Assembly: GCF_002933395.1 (NCBI RefSeq)
Contig: NZ_CM009490.1
Coordinates: 1 to 64,000 of the forward strand
DNA: 64,000 nucleotides
Direction: 5' to 3'
Source of the DNA: Yoonia maritima
Lineage (GTDB): Bacteria > Pseudomonadota > Alphaproteobacteria > Rhodobacterales > Rhodobacteraceae
The translations under genes were made by a program, and so were the position numbers. A model generated the notes under the pieces. That model saw only the letters and a program-made list of their open reading frames with translations. It searched no databases and was not told where the DNA came from. Below are positions 8,372 to 17,222 of the stretch, in pieces (position 1 is the stretch's first letter; the number at the start of each line of letters is the position of its first letter).

Positions 8372-11300
8372 ATGTATGAACTAACAGCCATGCAGGCCGC
8401 CTGCTGGGTCAATGGACACGCCAAAGGCGAGCACACGGTTGGACCTTCGGCGCATCTTTATGTCGAACTGGACAGTGCTGATAATCAGCCCGCTTTGGAC
8501 CACGAACGGCTGTGTACCGCTGTCTCTGCGCTGATTGCGCGGCATCCGCAATTACGGCTTGCAGTCGATGCACAGGGACATCCCAGCATCGCCGCACCAT
8601 CTGCACTGCATCGCCTACATTACAACAGTCTACGTGGGCTTGATCCTTTGGGATGTGAAACGGTCCTAGCCCGCATTCGCGATGAAAAAACGCACCAGCG
8701 GCTTGCCTTGGCAAACGGCGAAGCCTGCGAATTCACGCTCACCCAACTGCCCGAAGGGCGTCATCGACTGCATATTGATATCGATATGGTCGCCGCCGAT
8801 CCGTCGTGTTTTCCCTATCTCATGTCCGAACTTGCGCAACTGTACGAGGCCGGGCCAGACGCCCTGCCCGATGATGCTGGGGATTTCGCGGCGTACCTGC
8901 AGGCCCGGCGCAATGACCCTGCACGCGTTGAAAAAGACGCCGCCGCGCGTGATTATTGGACGGTCAAGATTCCGACGCTACCGCAAGAACCCAATCTCCC
9001 TACCCCCCGTATTTCGCCGCGTGATCGTGGCACCAACACAACCCGGCTGGCAGCCACGCTTAGCCCCGAACAATCCGCCGATTTCATGACTTTGGCCCGC
9101 GCGTTGCGGGTGACACCATCGGCGCTGGCGCTTGCTGTATTCAGCCAAGAACTTGCCAAAGCCTGCGCGCAACCTGCGCTGCGATTGACCGTTCCGATGT
9201 TCCACCGCGCCGACTGTGCCACGACAGTTGGTGATTTCGCCGATTTCACCTTGCTGGGGGTCAAAAACACAGGCGCAGATCTGGGGGTTCTGGCGCATAA
9301 TGTGCAAACTGACCTGATCCAAGCCGTGACACACGCCGCCCGCCCCGGCCCGCAGCTGATGCGCGATCTCGCGCGTCACTTGGGCAATGTGCCGAATGCA
9401 CCCGTTGTGTTTACCGCTGGCTTTGACCACGAACTTGGGTCGATCCTGCCCGAAAACGCGTCCAAGACGCTTGGCGACCTTGTCTGGAGCGTTTCACAAG
9501 GCCCCGGCGTGGCGCTGGACGCACAGATTGCAAAGCTGGGCGATCAGATCCTAATCAACTGGGATATCCGGCTGGATCTTGTTGACCAAGAATGGATCGA
9601 ACAGCTGTTCAACGGCTTTGTTGCCCGGCTTCGCACGCTGCTGGCAGAAAACGAAACGGCAGCAAACAGTCAGCCACTGTCGCAATTGCAGCGCGCCTAT
9701 ATCATGGGCCGCGATATGGCGCTGCCGCTGGGTGGTGTCGCCATGCAAGAGGTCCGTTTGTTCCGCGGCACGCTTGATGTGCCACAGCTACGGACCCGGC
9801 TTGATGCGCTTTGCGCGGCCTATCCAGCACTACGCGCACGCGTGAACGCAACCGATCTGCGGCTAACCTATCTGACGCAAGTACAGTCACCCATTGAGGT
9901 GCGCGATCTTAGCGCCGATCAAACCGCAGCAGCACAGCTTGACGCGTTTTGGGATGAATTCGCACAAACCCCCTGCCCGCTTGATGGCGCGTTGTGGCAG
10001 GTTTGTACGATACAAATGCCCGAAGGCGAACAAGATGCCGTCGCCGTCAAGTTCGACGCCATCGCACTAGACGGCCCCGCAATCGCGCAAATCTGCACAG
10101 AGATGTTCGGGCACGAACCACTCGTACCACAGAACCCATCAAAGACATCTGCCGCGCCCGCGCCCCAACAACGCGCCGACGCCGCATATTGGGCCAAGGC
10201 GCTGCAATCCGTCGAAACCGCGCCGCGCCTGCCTTGGCGCACGCCGCTGCATCAGATTGAAACCTCGCGCTATCGCCGTAGCACCCGCCAAATCGACGCC
10301 ACCCAAAAACGCCAACTGCGCCGCGCTGGGGCAAAGGATAAGCTGTTTTTGAATAGCTTGCTTAGCTTTGTGGTGCTGGACGTTTTGGCCCGTTTCACCC
10401 CAGACATGCGGCTTTGCGTCGGCTTGCCAACCGCGCCCGCGCTTGAACAAACGGGGCTAGGCAATCGGTCATCCTTTATTGCCGTGGACCATGACGCGCG
10501 TATTGGCACGCCACTGGAACGGGCCGCTGCGCTTCAAACCCAAACGATGGAAGGGCTGTCGCATATGGGGTTCGCTGGCGTCGATATCGCGCGCCACCTA
10601 CTGTCGCAAACCCAAGAACCGCTTGCCTTGCCGGTTGTGTTAACCAACGGGCTGAACTGGACAATGCCAAGTGGCCAGATGCAAGAGGTCGCCGGCCAAA
10701 CGCAAACGCCGCAAGTCGCACTAGATATCAGATTGATGAACGCGCCGGATGGTGGGATCGAAATCGCCGCCGACTATGCGCAAAGCGCGCTAAACGCCGA
10801 TACGATCAACACCATGCTTGATGCGATCACAGCCACACTTGTCGAAATTTGTGACCAAGACACACTCTGCCTGCCTTTGGTACCAGCCAATCAGCCGGAT
10901 CAACAGCCGGATATTCCCGACCCTGTCGCACACCTACCCAAAATCGCCGCGCATCTGCGTACCGGACAAGGCACTGCACTGATCCAAGGCGAAACACAGC
11001 TGAGCTATGCAGACCTGCATACGCGCGTCAAAGCAATCCTTGGCGGATTTGCCGAACGCGGGGTTCATGCGGGTTCTGTACTCGCCATCCATTTGCCACG
11101 CGGCATTGACCATATTGCGCTCCAACTCGCAGCATCGCTTGCCGGGGTGATCTGGGTGCCGCTTGATGCATCGGCCCCCACCGAACGCCGGGATTATCAG
11201 CTTGCCCGCTGTGCGCCGACGCTTGTTGTTTCAAACCACGATATCGCAGATTGGCCCTGCGTCCGGCCCGCCGATCTGGCGGCACCGGGCGGCGCTTTGC

Positions 11301-12691
11301 CATCAGACACTGTGCTTGCTGAACGCAGCTTGACCCGCGAACCCAGCTATTACCTGTTCACATCGGGCACCACCGGAGCACCGAAATGCGTCGTGCTAAA
11401 CAACCGCGCGACGGCCAATGTGTTGGAACAGTCGCTGAATGAATGGAAAATCGGGGCAAGTGACGTTCTGATGTCGGCCACCCCGCTGCATCACGACATG
11501 TCACTATTTGATATCTTTGGCGCGCTTAGCGCGGGCGCCACACTTGCCATGCCAGACATCGGCCAAGACAAAGACGCGATGGAATGGGCGCAGATCGTGG
11601 CCCGTCATAAGGTAACGATCTGGGTGTCAGTCCCGGCCATCCTTGAGATGCTGTTGGATAGCGCACGCCCCAAACAGCTGCGTTCCTTGCGGCTGATCGC
11701 GCAGGGCGGTGATTATATTAAGCCCGCACAAATTGCCCGCCTGCGTGAACTGCGCCCGGATGCACGGCTGTTTTCGTTGGGTGGCCCGACAGAAACGACG
11801 ATCTGGAGCATCTGGTACGAAATCGGGTCTGAAACCGGGGCCGTGCCATATGGCCGGGGCCTAAAGGGCGCTGAATACCTGATCTGCAACCCCGAGGGCG
11901 AGCTTTGTCCAACTGGCGTTGTCGGGCGCATCCACACAGCGGGTGATTGCCTGTCGCTTGGGTATCTTGATGACGGCAAGCTAGTATCGACAGATTTCGT
12001 GACCCTGCCCGACGAAAATGGCATCCAACGACGGGCCTTCCGTACAGGTGATTTGGGCCAATGGACGCCCGAAGGGACCATCCTGTTTGCTGGACGTGTC
12101 GGCGGCTATGTCAAAGTCCGCGGCGTCCGTGTGTCGCTTGGTGAAATCGAAACGGTGCTGGGCGATCACCCTGCCCTGCGCCAAGCGATGGTCGTTGATA
12201 TCGCCTCCGCCGATGGCCGCGAAACAACGATCGCGGCACTTTGTGTCGGACACGATGACGCCCAGACGAACCCCGCCGAATTACGGACCTACATGCGTGA
12301 CAGGCTTCCGCAATCGCATCTGCCTGATCGATTTATGTTGGTTCCAGCTTTGCCGCTTTCCGCGAATGGAAAAATTGATAGGGCGGCCGCGCGGCGTTTG
12401 GCGAACGAACGCCCGACAGCCCCGGCCGCACCAAAAGTGGCCGATCCGGATCAGGACCTCGTGAACCAAGTGCTCGGGATCTATCTTGAACACTTAGGGC
12501 CGCATGAAAACGCGACCGCAGACAGTACCTTGCTTAGCCTTGGCCTGCTGCCGTACCACCTCGCGGGTATCGCGACCGCAATGAATAAACGTTTTGGAAG
12601 CAAGCTTAGCCCAGCACAATTGCTTGGGGCACGCACAGCACGGCAAGCCGCCGCGCTGATCGTTCGTCAGCCAGCAATCTCTGCGACTTAA
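8372..12691 (+). CDS. NRPS with tandem cyclization domains, adenylation domain and degenerate carrier (VibF N-half type)
   Basis: A 1439-residue assembly-line protein. Domain order: cyclization-type condensation domain 1 (about 1-425; DMVAAD at 138-143), cyclization domain 2 (about 430-860; DAIALD at 562-567), adenylation domain (about 870-1365; SGTTGAPK core near residue 1000, SLGGPTET, and NGKID with the catalytic Lys), then a carrier-like domain. In that last domain the phosphopantetheine Ser is replaced: the sequence reads LGLLPYHL, with Pro1394 where Ser is expected. Tandem Cy domains before one A domain is the VibF layout for making a dihydroxyphenyl-methyloxazoline from DHB and Thr. 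Here the active carrier and terminal condensation domain are on the separate protein at 17223-19370. The ATG at 8372 is preferred over an upstream TTG. Confidence 0.85.
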   Translation: MYELTAMQAACWVNGHAKGEHTVGPSAHLYVELDSADNQPALDHERLCTAVSALIARHPQLRLAVDAQGHPSIAAPSALHRLHYNSLRGLDPLGCETVLARIRDEKTHQRLALANGEACEFTLTQLPEGRHRLHIDIDMVAADPSCFPYLMSELAQLYEAGPDALPDDAGDFAAYLQARRNDPARVEKDAAARDYWTVKIPTLPQEPNLPTPRISPRDRGTNTTRLAATLSPEQSADFMTLARALRVTPSALALAVFSQELAKACAQPALRLTVPMFHRADCATTVGDFADFTLLGVKNTGADLGVLAHNVQTDLIQAVTHAARPGPQLMRDLARHLGNVPNAPVVFTAGFDHELGSILPENASKTLGDLVWSVSQGPGVALDAQIAKLGDQILINWDIRLDLVDQEWIEQLFNGFVARLRTLLAENETAANSQPLSQLQRAYIMGRDMALPLGGVAMQEVRLFRGTLDVPQLRTRLDALCAAYPALRARVNATDLRLTYLTQVQSPIEVRDLSADQTAAAQLDAFWDEFAQTPCPLDGALWQVCTIQMPEGEQDAVAVKFDAIALDGPAIAQICTEMFGHEPLVPQNPSKTSAAPAPQQRADAAYWAKALQSVETAPRLPWRTPLHQIETSRYRRSTRQIDATQKRQLRRAGAKDKLFLNSLLSFVVLDVLARFTPDMRLCVGLPTAPALEQTGLGNRSSFIAVDHDARIGTPLERAAALQTQTMEGLSHMGFAGVDIARHLLSQTQEPLALPVVLTNGLNWTMPSGQMQEVAGQTQTPQVALDIRLMNAPDGGIEIAADYAQSALNADTINTMLDAITATLVEICDQDTLCLPLVPANQPDQQPDIPDPVAHLPKIAAHLRTGQGTALIQGETQLSYADLHTRVKAILGGFAERGVHAGSVLAIHLPRGIDHIALQLAASLAGVIWVPLDASAPTERRDYQLARCAPTLVVSNHDIADWPCVRPADLAAPGGALPSDTVLAERSLTREPSYYLFTSGTTGAPKCVVLNNRATANVLEQSLNEWKIGASDVLMSATPLHHDMSLFDIFGALSAGATLAMPDIGQDKDAMEWAQIVARHKVTIWVSVPAILEMLLDSARPKQLRSLRLIAQGGDYIKPAQIARLRELRPDARLFSLGGPTETTIWSIWYEIGSETGAVPYGRGLKGAEYLICNPEGELCPTGVVGRIHTAGDCLSLGYLDDGKLVSTDFVTLPDENGIQRRAFRTGDLGQWTPEGTILFAGRVGGYVKVRGVRVSLGEIETVLGDHPALRQAMVVDIASADGRETTIAALCVGHDDAQTNPAELRTYMRDRLPQSHLPDRFMLVPALPLSANGKIDRAAARRLANERPTAPAAPKVADPDQDLVNQVLGIYLEHLGPHENATADSTLLSLGLLPYHLAGIATAMNKRFGSKLSPAQLLGARTARQAAALIVRQPAISAT

Positions 12692-12706
12692 GGCGAAGGA
12701 AACCAA

Positions 12707-14101
12707 ATGTCTGCCCACCCCCCCGCCGCGCCCTGGCTTGATTTGACGCTTGCCCAGTTTGATTTCTGGGAAGAATTCCGGCTGCACCCAGATCGCCCGC
12801 TTTCAACGGTGGCCCACTGCACCATCATCGAAGGCCCAGTAGACGAGGCCGCGTTGATCGGCGCATTGAAACAGCTTGCGCAGGAAACCGACGTTCTCGC
12901 GCTACGTTTTCGCGATGGACCAGACGGGCCGCGCCAACAAATTGATCCCGCACGCATACCAACGGTGCATTATCACGACCTGACATCTGAAACCGACCCC
13001 GAAGCAGCCGGGCGTGAAATGATGGAAGCCGACATCGCCAAACCGATTGATCTGGAACGTGATCAGATTTCCGCGCTTTGGTTGTTGAAACTTAGCGGCA
13101 CACGCTGGCTTTGGTACCTTCGTGGTCATCACATCATGCTTGATGGCTACGGCGTTTCGCTGATCGAACGGCGCGCTGCTGCGCTTTATGCGCAGGCGCT
13201 TGGGCATCCGGCCGATTTAGGTGCCTTTCAGCCGTTCCCGCGTTACCTCGAAGAAGAAACCGCCTATCGCGCAAGCGCCCACCATACCCGCGACCAAGAC
13301 CGCTGGACGCAGACGCTTGCCGATGGTCCTGACCTGACTGTATTGGAAAAGGACGAAGAAGACTACGGCTGCTCGCCACTTAGTGCGGCCCCCGAACTGC
13401 CGCCAACATTGCCCGCCCTGCTAAGGCAGACCGCCGAAAACAACGATATGGGTTGGCCTGATCTGCTTACGCTTCTTAGCGCGGCATGGGTGACACGCGA
13501 CCTATCCGCCGAAGGTCCGGGCCTGCCCGTTTGGCTACCGTATATGAGCAGGTTCGGCAGCGTCAGCGCAGAAATCCCAGCCCTCGTTGTGAATATTTTG
13601 CCGCTGATCGTCACAAACGTCGCTGATGAAACGCTGGGTGACTACCTTGGCCGGATGGGCAAAGTGCTGCGCAAACTGCGCCGCCATGGGCGGTATCGGG
13701 TGGAACAGCTTGCCGCTGACCGTGGCCTGAAAGAAGGGCAGCGGTTCTTCTTTTCGCCGTTAATCAACGTCATTCCATTTGATCCGCCCCAATTCATCGG
13801 CTGCACGGCAGAACGCGAAGTGCTGGCCGCTGGTCCGGGTGACGGGTTTAACCTCACGTGGGGCGGTGCATCGAATGCGGATGGTCTGGGATTGTGGATT
13901 GATGCCGATCCCGCATCACAGGCGCAATTCACCGCCAGCACCATTGATCTTGTGCCGTTTATTATCCGGGCCTGTGCGGATGGCGCATTTGATATGCCGC
14001 TTGCAGAACTACTCCAACACGCGGCACCGGCCCTGCCCATCGCCGCGCAAAACAAATCAACACCAATCAGGCCCATCGCTGGCCGTTTAGAGGGCGCATG
14101 A
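12707..14101 (+). CDS. Free-standing condensation protein (VibH-like amide synthase)
   Basis: A 464-residue single condensation domain with an intact HHIMLDG active-site motif (residues 141-147) and no carrier or adenylation domain. In vibriobactin assembly the equivalent VibH joins carrier-bound DHB to a free polyamine (norspermidine). By analogy this protein would acylate spermidine or a relative, the product of genes at 24.0-29.2 kb. It begins 15 bp after the large NRPS with AAGGAA as ribosome-binding site. Its stop overlaps the start of the binding-protein gene (ATGA). Confidence 0.85.
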   Translation: MSAHPPAAPWLDLTLAQFDFWEEFRLHPDRPLSTVAHCTIIEGPVDEAALIGALKQLAQETDVLALRFRDGPDGPRQQIDPARIPTVHYHDLTSETDPEAAGREMMEADIAKPIDLERDQISALWLLKLSGTRWLWYLRGHHIMLDGYGVSLIERRAAALYAQALGHPADLGAFQPFPRYLEEETAYRASAHHTRDQDRWTQTLADGPDLTVLEKDEEDYGCSPLSAAPELPPTLPALLRQTAENNDMGWPDLLTLLSAAWVTRDLSAEGPGLPVWLPYMSRFGSVSAEIPALVVNILPLIVTNVADETLGDYLGRMGKVLRKLRRHGRYRVEQLAADRGLKEGQRFFFSPLINVIPFDPPQFIGCTAEREVLAAGPGDGFNLTWGGASNADGLGLWIDADPASQAQFTASTIDLVPFIIRACADGAFDMPLAELLQHAAPALPIAAQNKSTPIRPIAGRLEGA

Positions 14102-15042
14102 AACGTCGTTCATTCATAATCAACAGCGCATGTGCCGCAGGCGCATTTATATTGCCGACCACTGTTCAGGCAAACTCCGGTTGGCCGCGCACAGTTACAA
14201 ATGCCGACGGCAGCGAAACGACCCTTCAGGCGCAGCCGAAACGGATACTTTCAACCTCGGTCACGCTATCAGGCAGTTTACTGGCCATCGACGCGCCGCT
14301 TGTCGCCAGCGCCACAACGGTGCGCGGAGACTATTTTGGGCAATGGCAAGATATCGCAAAAGAACGCGGCGTTGAAAAACTGTGGCGTGCAGGTGCCGTC
14401 GACCTCGAAGCCGTCTGGGCCTTTGCACCTGACCTTATCGTTGTGTCCGCCAGCGGCGCGGATTCCGCCCTAGCACAACGTGCAGCGCTTGAAGAAGTCG
14501 CACCCGTTCTGGTGCTAGATTACGGCGCAATCGGCTGGGAAGATTTGGCAGGGCAGCTTGGCCAAGCCATCGGTCACGAGGCAGAGGCCGACGCGCTTCT
14601 CAGTCTATTCGCCACCGAACTGCAAACCACCCGCGCGCAGCTTCAGCTCCCCCAAGGGCTGACAAATATCATCAGCTATAACGGCCCCGGTGCACCCAAC
14701 CCGATTGCCACAGCAGGCGGCGTACACGGGCGGTTGCTGAACGCGCTTGGGTTCCAGCTCGAAGATCCGCCGCGCAGCTGGCAAAGCGCCAATACTCCGC
14801 CCGCCGCCGATTTCATCCGCGCAGCCTATGAACATCTGACAGAACTGACCGCGCAGACCACATTTGTTTTGGCAGGCACGGATGAGGACGCGCAGCGGTT
14901 GCTGGATGATCCAATCCTAAACAACCTGCCGTCGGTGCAGCTGGGCCAAGTTTACGGGCTTGGTCGCCATTCCTTCAGGGTCGACTATTACAGCGCCACG
15001 GAAATCGTCGCCGGTATCGCACAACGCTTTGGCCGGGCCTAA
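14098..15042 (+). CDS. Periplasmic ferric-siderophore binding protein (FepB/FecB type)
   Basis: A 314-residue substrate-binding protein of the iron-chelate ABC family. It has an N-terminal signal with a twin Arg (KRRSFIINSACAAGAFILP), so Tat export is possible. The body shows the helical-backbone binding-protein pattern: QPKRILSTS, LEAVWAFAPDLIVVSASG, LEEVAPVLVLDYG, and a late FRVDYYSATEI. It is translationally coupled to the VibH-like gene and followed by two FecCD permeases. It would take the ferric siderophore from the TonB receptor and pass it to them. Confidence 0.9.
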   Translation: MKRRSFIINSACAAGAFILPTTVQANSGWPRTVTNADGSETTLQAQPKRILSTSVTLSGSLLAIDAPLVASATTVRGDYFGQWQDIAKERGVEKLWRAGAVDLEAVWAFAPDLIVVSASGADSALAQRAALEEVAPVLVLDYGAIGWEDLAGQLGQAIGHEAEADALLSLFATELQTTRAQLQLPQGLTNIISYNGPGAPNPIATAGGVHGRLLNALGFQLEDPPRSWQSANTPPAADFIRAAYEHLTELTAQTTFVLAGTDEDAQRLLDDPILNNLPSVQLGQVYGLGRHSFRVDYYSATEIVAGIAQRFGRA

Positions 15043-15046
15043 ACGC

Positions 15047-16057
15047 ATGATACCGCCCCTTTCGTCCATGCCGCGCCTGCTGCTTTGGGGTGCAATTCTA
15101 TTCGTTGTGTTGACGGCAATCGCCAGCCTTTTTGTCGGGCCACGGGCGATCACACCCGCGACAACATTGACCGCGCTACTGGACTTTGATGCCGGGAACG
15201 GCGCGCATCTGTTGGTGCGCGACCAGCGTCTGCCGCGTGTGTTTCTTGCGCTTTGCGTCGGCGCAGCGCTTGGGGCCGCAGGCGGAGTGATGCAAACGCT
15301 GACGCGCAATCCGCTGGCTGATCCGGGGCTCTTGGGCATTTCAGCGGGTGCGACGCTCGCCATTGTTTGCCTGATCGCTGCGACTGGCCAAATCAATATC
15401 GCTGCTTCGCTTTGGGCGGGCATATTTGGGGCCGGGGTTGGTGGCGCAGCCGTATTTTTGCTGGGTGGGATGACCAAAACACATGACCCGGTGCGGCTGG
15501 TACTGGCAGGTGCGGCCTTGTCTATCGTGCTGATGACGCTGACACGCGTGATCACCGTAAACGCCGAAGCCCATGTTTTCGATCAGTTCCGCCATTGGGC
15601 TGTCGGGTCATTGCAAGGGCGCGGTTGGGATGTTCTGTGGCCCAGCATCTGGCTGACGCTCATTGGGGGCCTTGCTGCGGTCGCTTTGGCGCGGCCCCTT
15701 GATGCACTGGCACTAGGTCAGGATTTCGGCCAAAGCCTTGGTGCTGATCCGCGCCGTGTCTGGTTTGCGGCAGCCGCCGTGATCGTCGTGCTTTGCGGGA
15801 CAGCGACAGCGGCAGCCGGGCCAATCAGTTTTGTCGGGCTAGCCGCGCCACATCTGGCACGCCATATCACTGGCCCTTCGCATCGCGCGCTGCTGCTTCT
15901 TTCCATGCTAATCGGCGCGGCGCTTGTCAGTGTCGCTGATCTGGCTGGGCGGCTGATCGACCCGGCCGCACAAATCGACGTTGGTATCATGTCCGCACTT
16001 ATCGGCGGGCCGATCTTTGTTGCTTTGGCACGGCGCCTAAAGATGAGCGGGCTATGA
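15047..16057 (+). CDS. Iron-siderophore ABC transporter permease (FecCD family)
   Basis: A 336-residue polytopic membrane protein with the FecCD signatures LPRVFLALCVGAALGAAG, QTLTRNPLADPGLLGISAGA, GPISFVGLAAPHLAR and the terminal GGPIFVALARR. About nine to ten membrane segments can be seen. The ATG at 15047, four bases after the binding-protein stop, gives the family length. A longer upstream frame is antisense noise. It overlaps the second permease by 4 nt, and the two likely form a heterodimer. Confidence 0.92.
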   Translation: MIPPLSSMPRLLLWGAILFVVLTAIASLFVGPRAITPATTLTALLDFDAGNGAHLLVRDQRLPRVFLALCVGAALGAAGGVMQTLTRNPLADPGLLGISAGATLAIVCLIAATGQINIAASLWAGIFGAGVGGAAVFLLGGMTKTHDPVRLVLAGAALSIVLMTLTRVITVNAEAHVFDQFRHWAVGSLQGRGWDVLWPSIWLTLIGGLAAVALARPLDALALGQDFGQSLGADPRRVWFAAAAVIVVLCGTATAAAGPISFVGLAAPHLARHITGPSHRALLLLSMLIGAALVSVADLAGRLIDPAAQIDVGIMSALIGGPIFVALARRLKMSGL

Positions 16058-17103
16058 CGACTGCACCAAACATAATCCTACGTTGGCGGGGTTGGTCGTT
16101 GCTTTTGGCACGCCGCGCACTTTGGCTGAATATCATCCTGTTTGGGCTGCTCGTGATTGGCTCCACGACAGCGCTCATGCTCGGGCGGCTTCCAATTGGT
16201 CCGCAAGAGATTTGGCAGGTCATCACGGGCAACGCCCCATCCCGTGCCGTCGAACATGTGCTAACTGACATCCGCCTACCACGGCTTTTGGTTACAATCG
16301 GCGCAGGTGCGGCACTTGGCGCATCGGGTGCGGTGTTTCAAACCATATCGCGCAATCCGCTTGGGTCGCCTGATGTCATCGGTTTTACCGCAGGCGCTGC
16401 CACCGGTGCGCTGATTTGGATCATCGGCTTTGGCGGTACAGGCGCAAATGTCGTGCTTGCGGCAATGGCTGGCGCGCTTCTGACTGGCGTCGGCGTTTAC
16501 CTGCTGGCACGCAAAGACGGCAGGGTCAGCGCCTATCGGCTTGTCCTGACAGGGATCGGGGTTGGTGCAGTGCTGCACGCGGTCAACGCACTGCTGCTGG
16601 TAAAAGGCGATCTAGACGTCGCGATTTCGGCGAACCTTTGGCTGGCGGGATCCGTCGACGGGCGCGATTGGGGGCATGTTTGGCCCTTATGGCTCGGGTT
16701 GATCGCGCTGATGGGGCCGATGCTTTTGGGAATGCGGCCGCTAGGAATGATGGAGATGGGCGACGATTTGGCAGGACCACTTGGCGTGCCCGTCGAACGG
16801 GTACGGCGCTGGATGCTACTGGGCGCGCTGATACTCGCCGCCCTCGCGACAAGCGCCACCGGACCGATCGCCTTTGTCGCGCTAGCAGCCCCGCAGCTTG
16901 CACGTCGGCTGGGGCGTGCACCCACACAACCGCTTATTGGGGCGACGTTGTTTGGCGCTTGCCTCATGCTTGGCGCGGACCTTTTGACACGGATTGCGCC
17001 CTTCGATCTGACCATGCCAATCGGCCAAGTCACCGGGATCATTGGCGGGGTCTACCTGATCTGGTTACTGGCCGGAAATCGGCTGCGGAATGGCCCCACA
17101 TAA
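16054..17103 (+). CDS. Iron-siderophore ABC transporter permease (FecCD family), second subunit
   Basis: A 349-residue FecCD-family membrane protein, FepG-like in its position. It carries LPRLLVTIGAGAALGASG, QTISRNPLGSPDVIGFTAGA, GPIAFVALAAPQLARR and the terminal GVYLIWLLA. It starts within the stop of the first permease (ATGA). After it come 119 bp containing a TTGACA-like element near 17119, and then the second NRPS gene, so this run of transporter genes is embedded inside the assembly genes. Confidence 0.92.
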   Translation: MTTAPNIILRWRGWSLLLARRALWLNIILFGLLVIGSTTALMLGRLPIGPQEIWQVITGNAPSRAVEHVLTDIRLPRLLVTIGAGAALGASGAVFQTISRNPLGSPDVIGFTAGAATGALIWIIGFGGTGANVVLAAMAGALLTGVGVYLLARKDGRVSAYRLVLTGIGVGAVLHAVNALLLVKGDLDVAISANLWLAGSVDGRDWGHVWPLWLGLIALMGPMLLGMRPLGMMEMGDDLAGPLGVPVERVRRWMLLGALILAALATSATGPIAFVALAAPQLARRLGRAPTQPLIGATLFGACLMLGADLLTRIAPFDLTMPIGQVTGIIGGVYLIWLLAGNRLRNGPT

Positions 17104-17222
17104 TCCCGACAAAAAAACTTGACATTACGCTAGCCCTGCCCTTGTTTACACACGCCAGATCCGGCCCCGCGTGCAAGGGTCCCCAGCCCAAAACGACGCC
17201 CCCGGAACCAGCAGGACACATC

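Noticed and set aside
16416..17222. N-terminal extension of the second NRPS frame back to 16416
   Set aside because: It is out of frame with, and fully inside, the FecCD permease gene. The encoded sequence is Arg-rich shadow protein. A clear ribosome-binding site and ATG exist at 17223.
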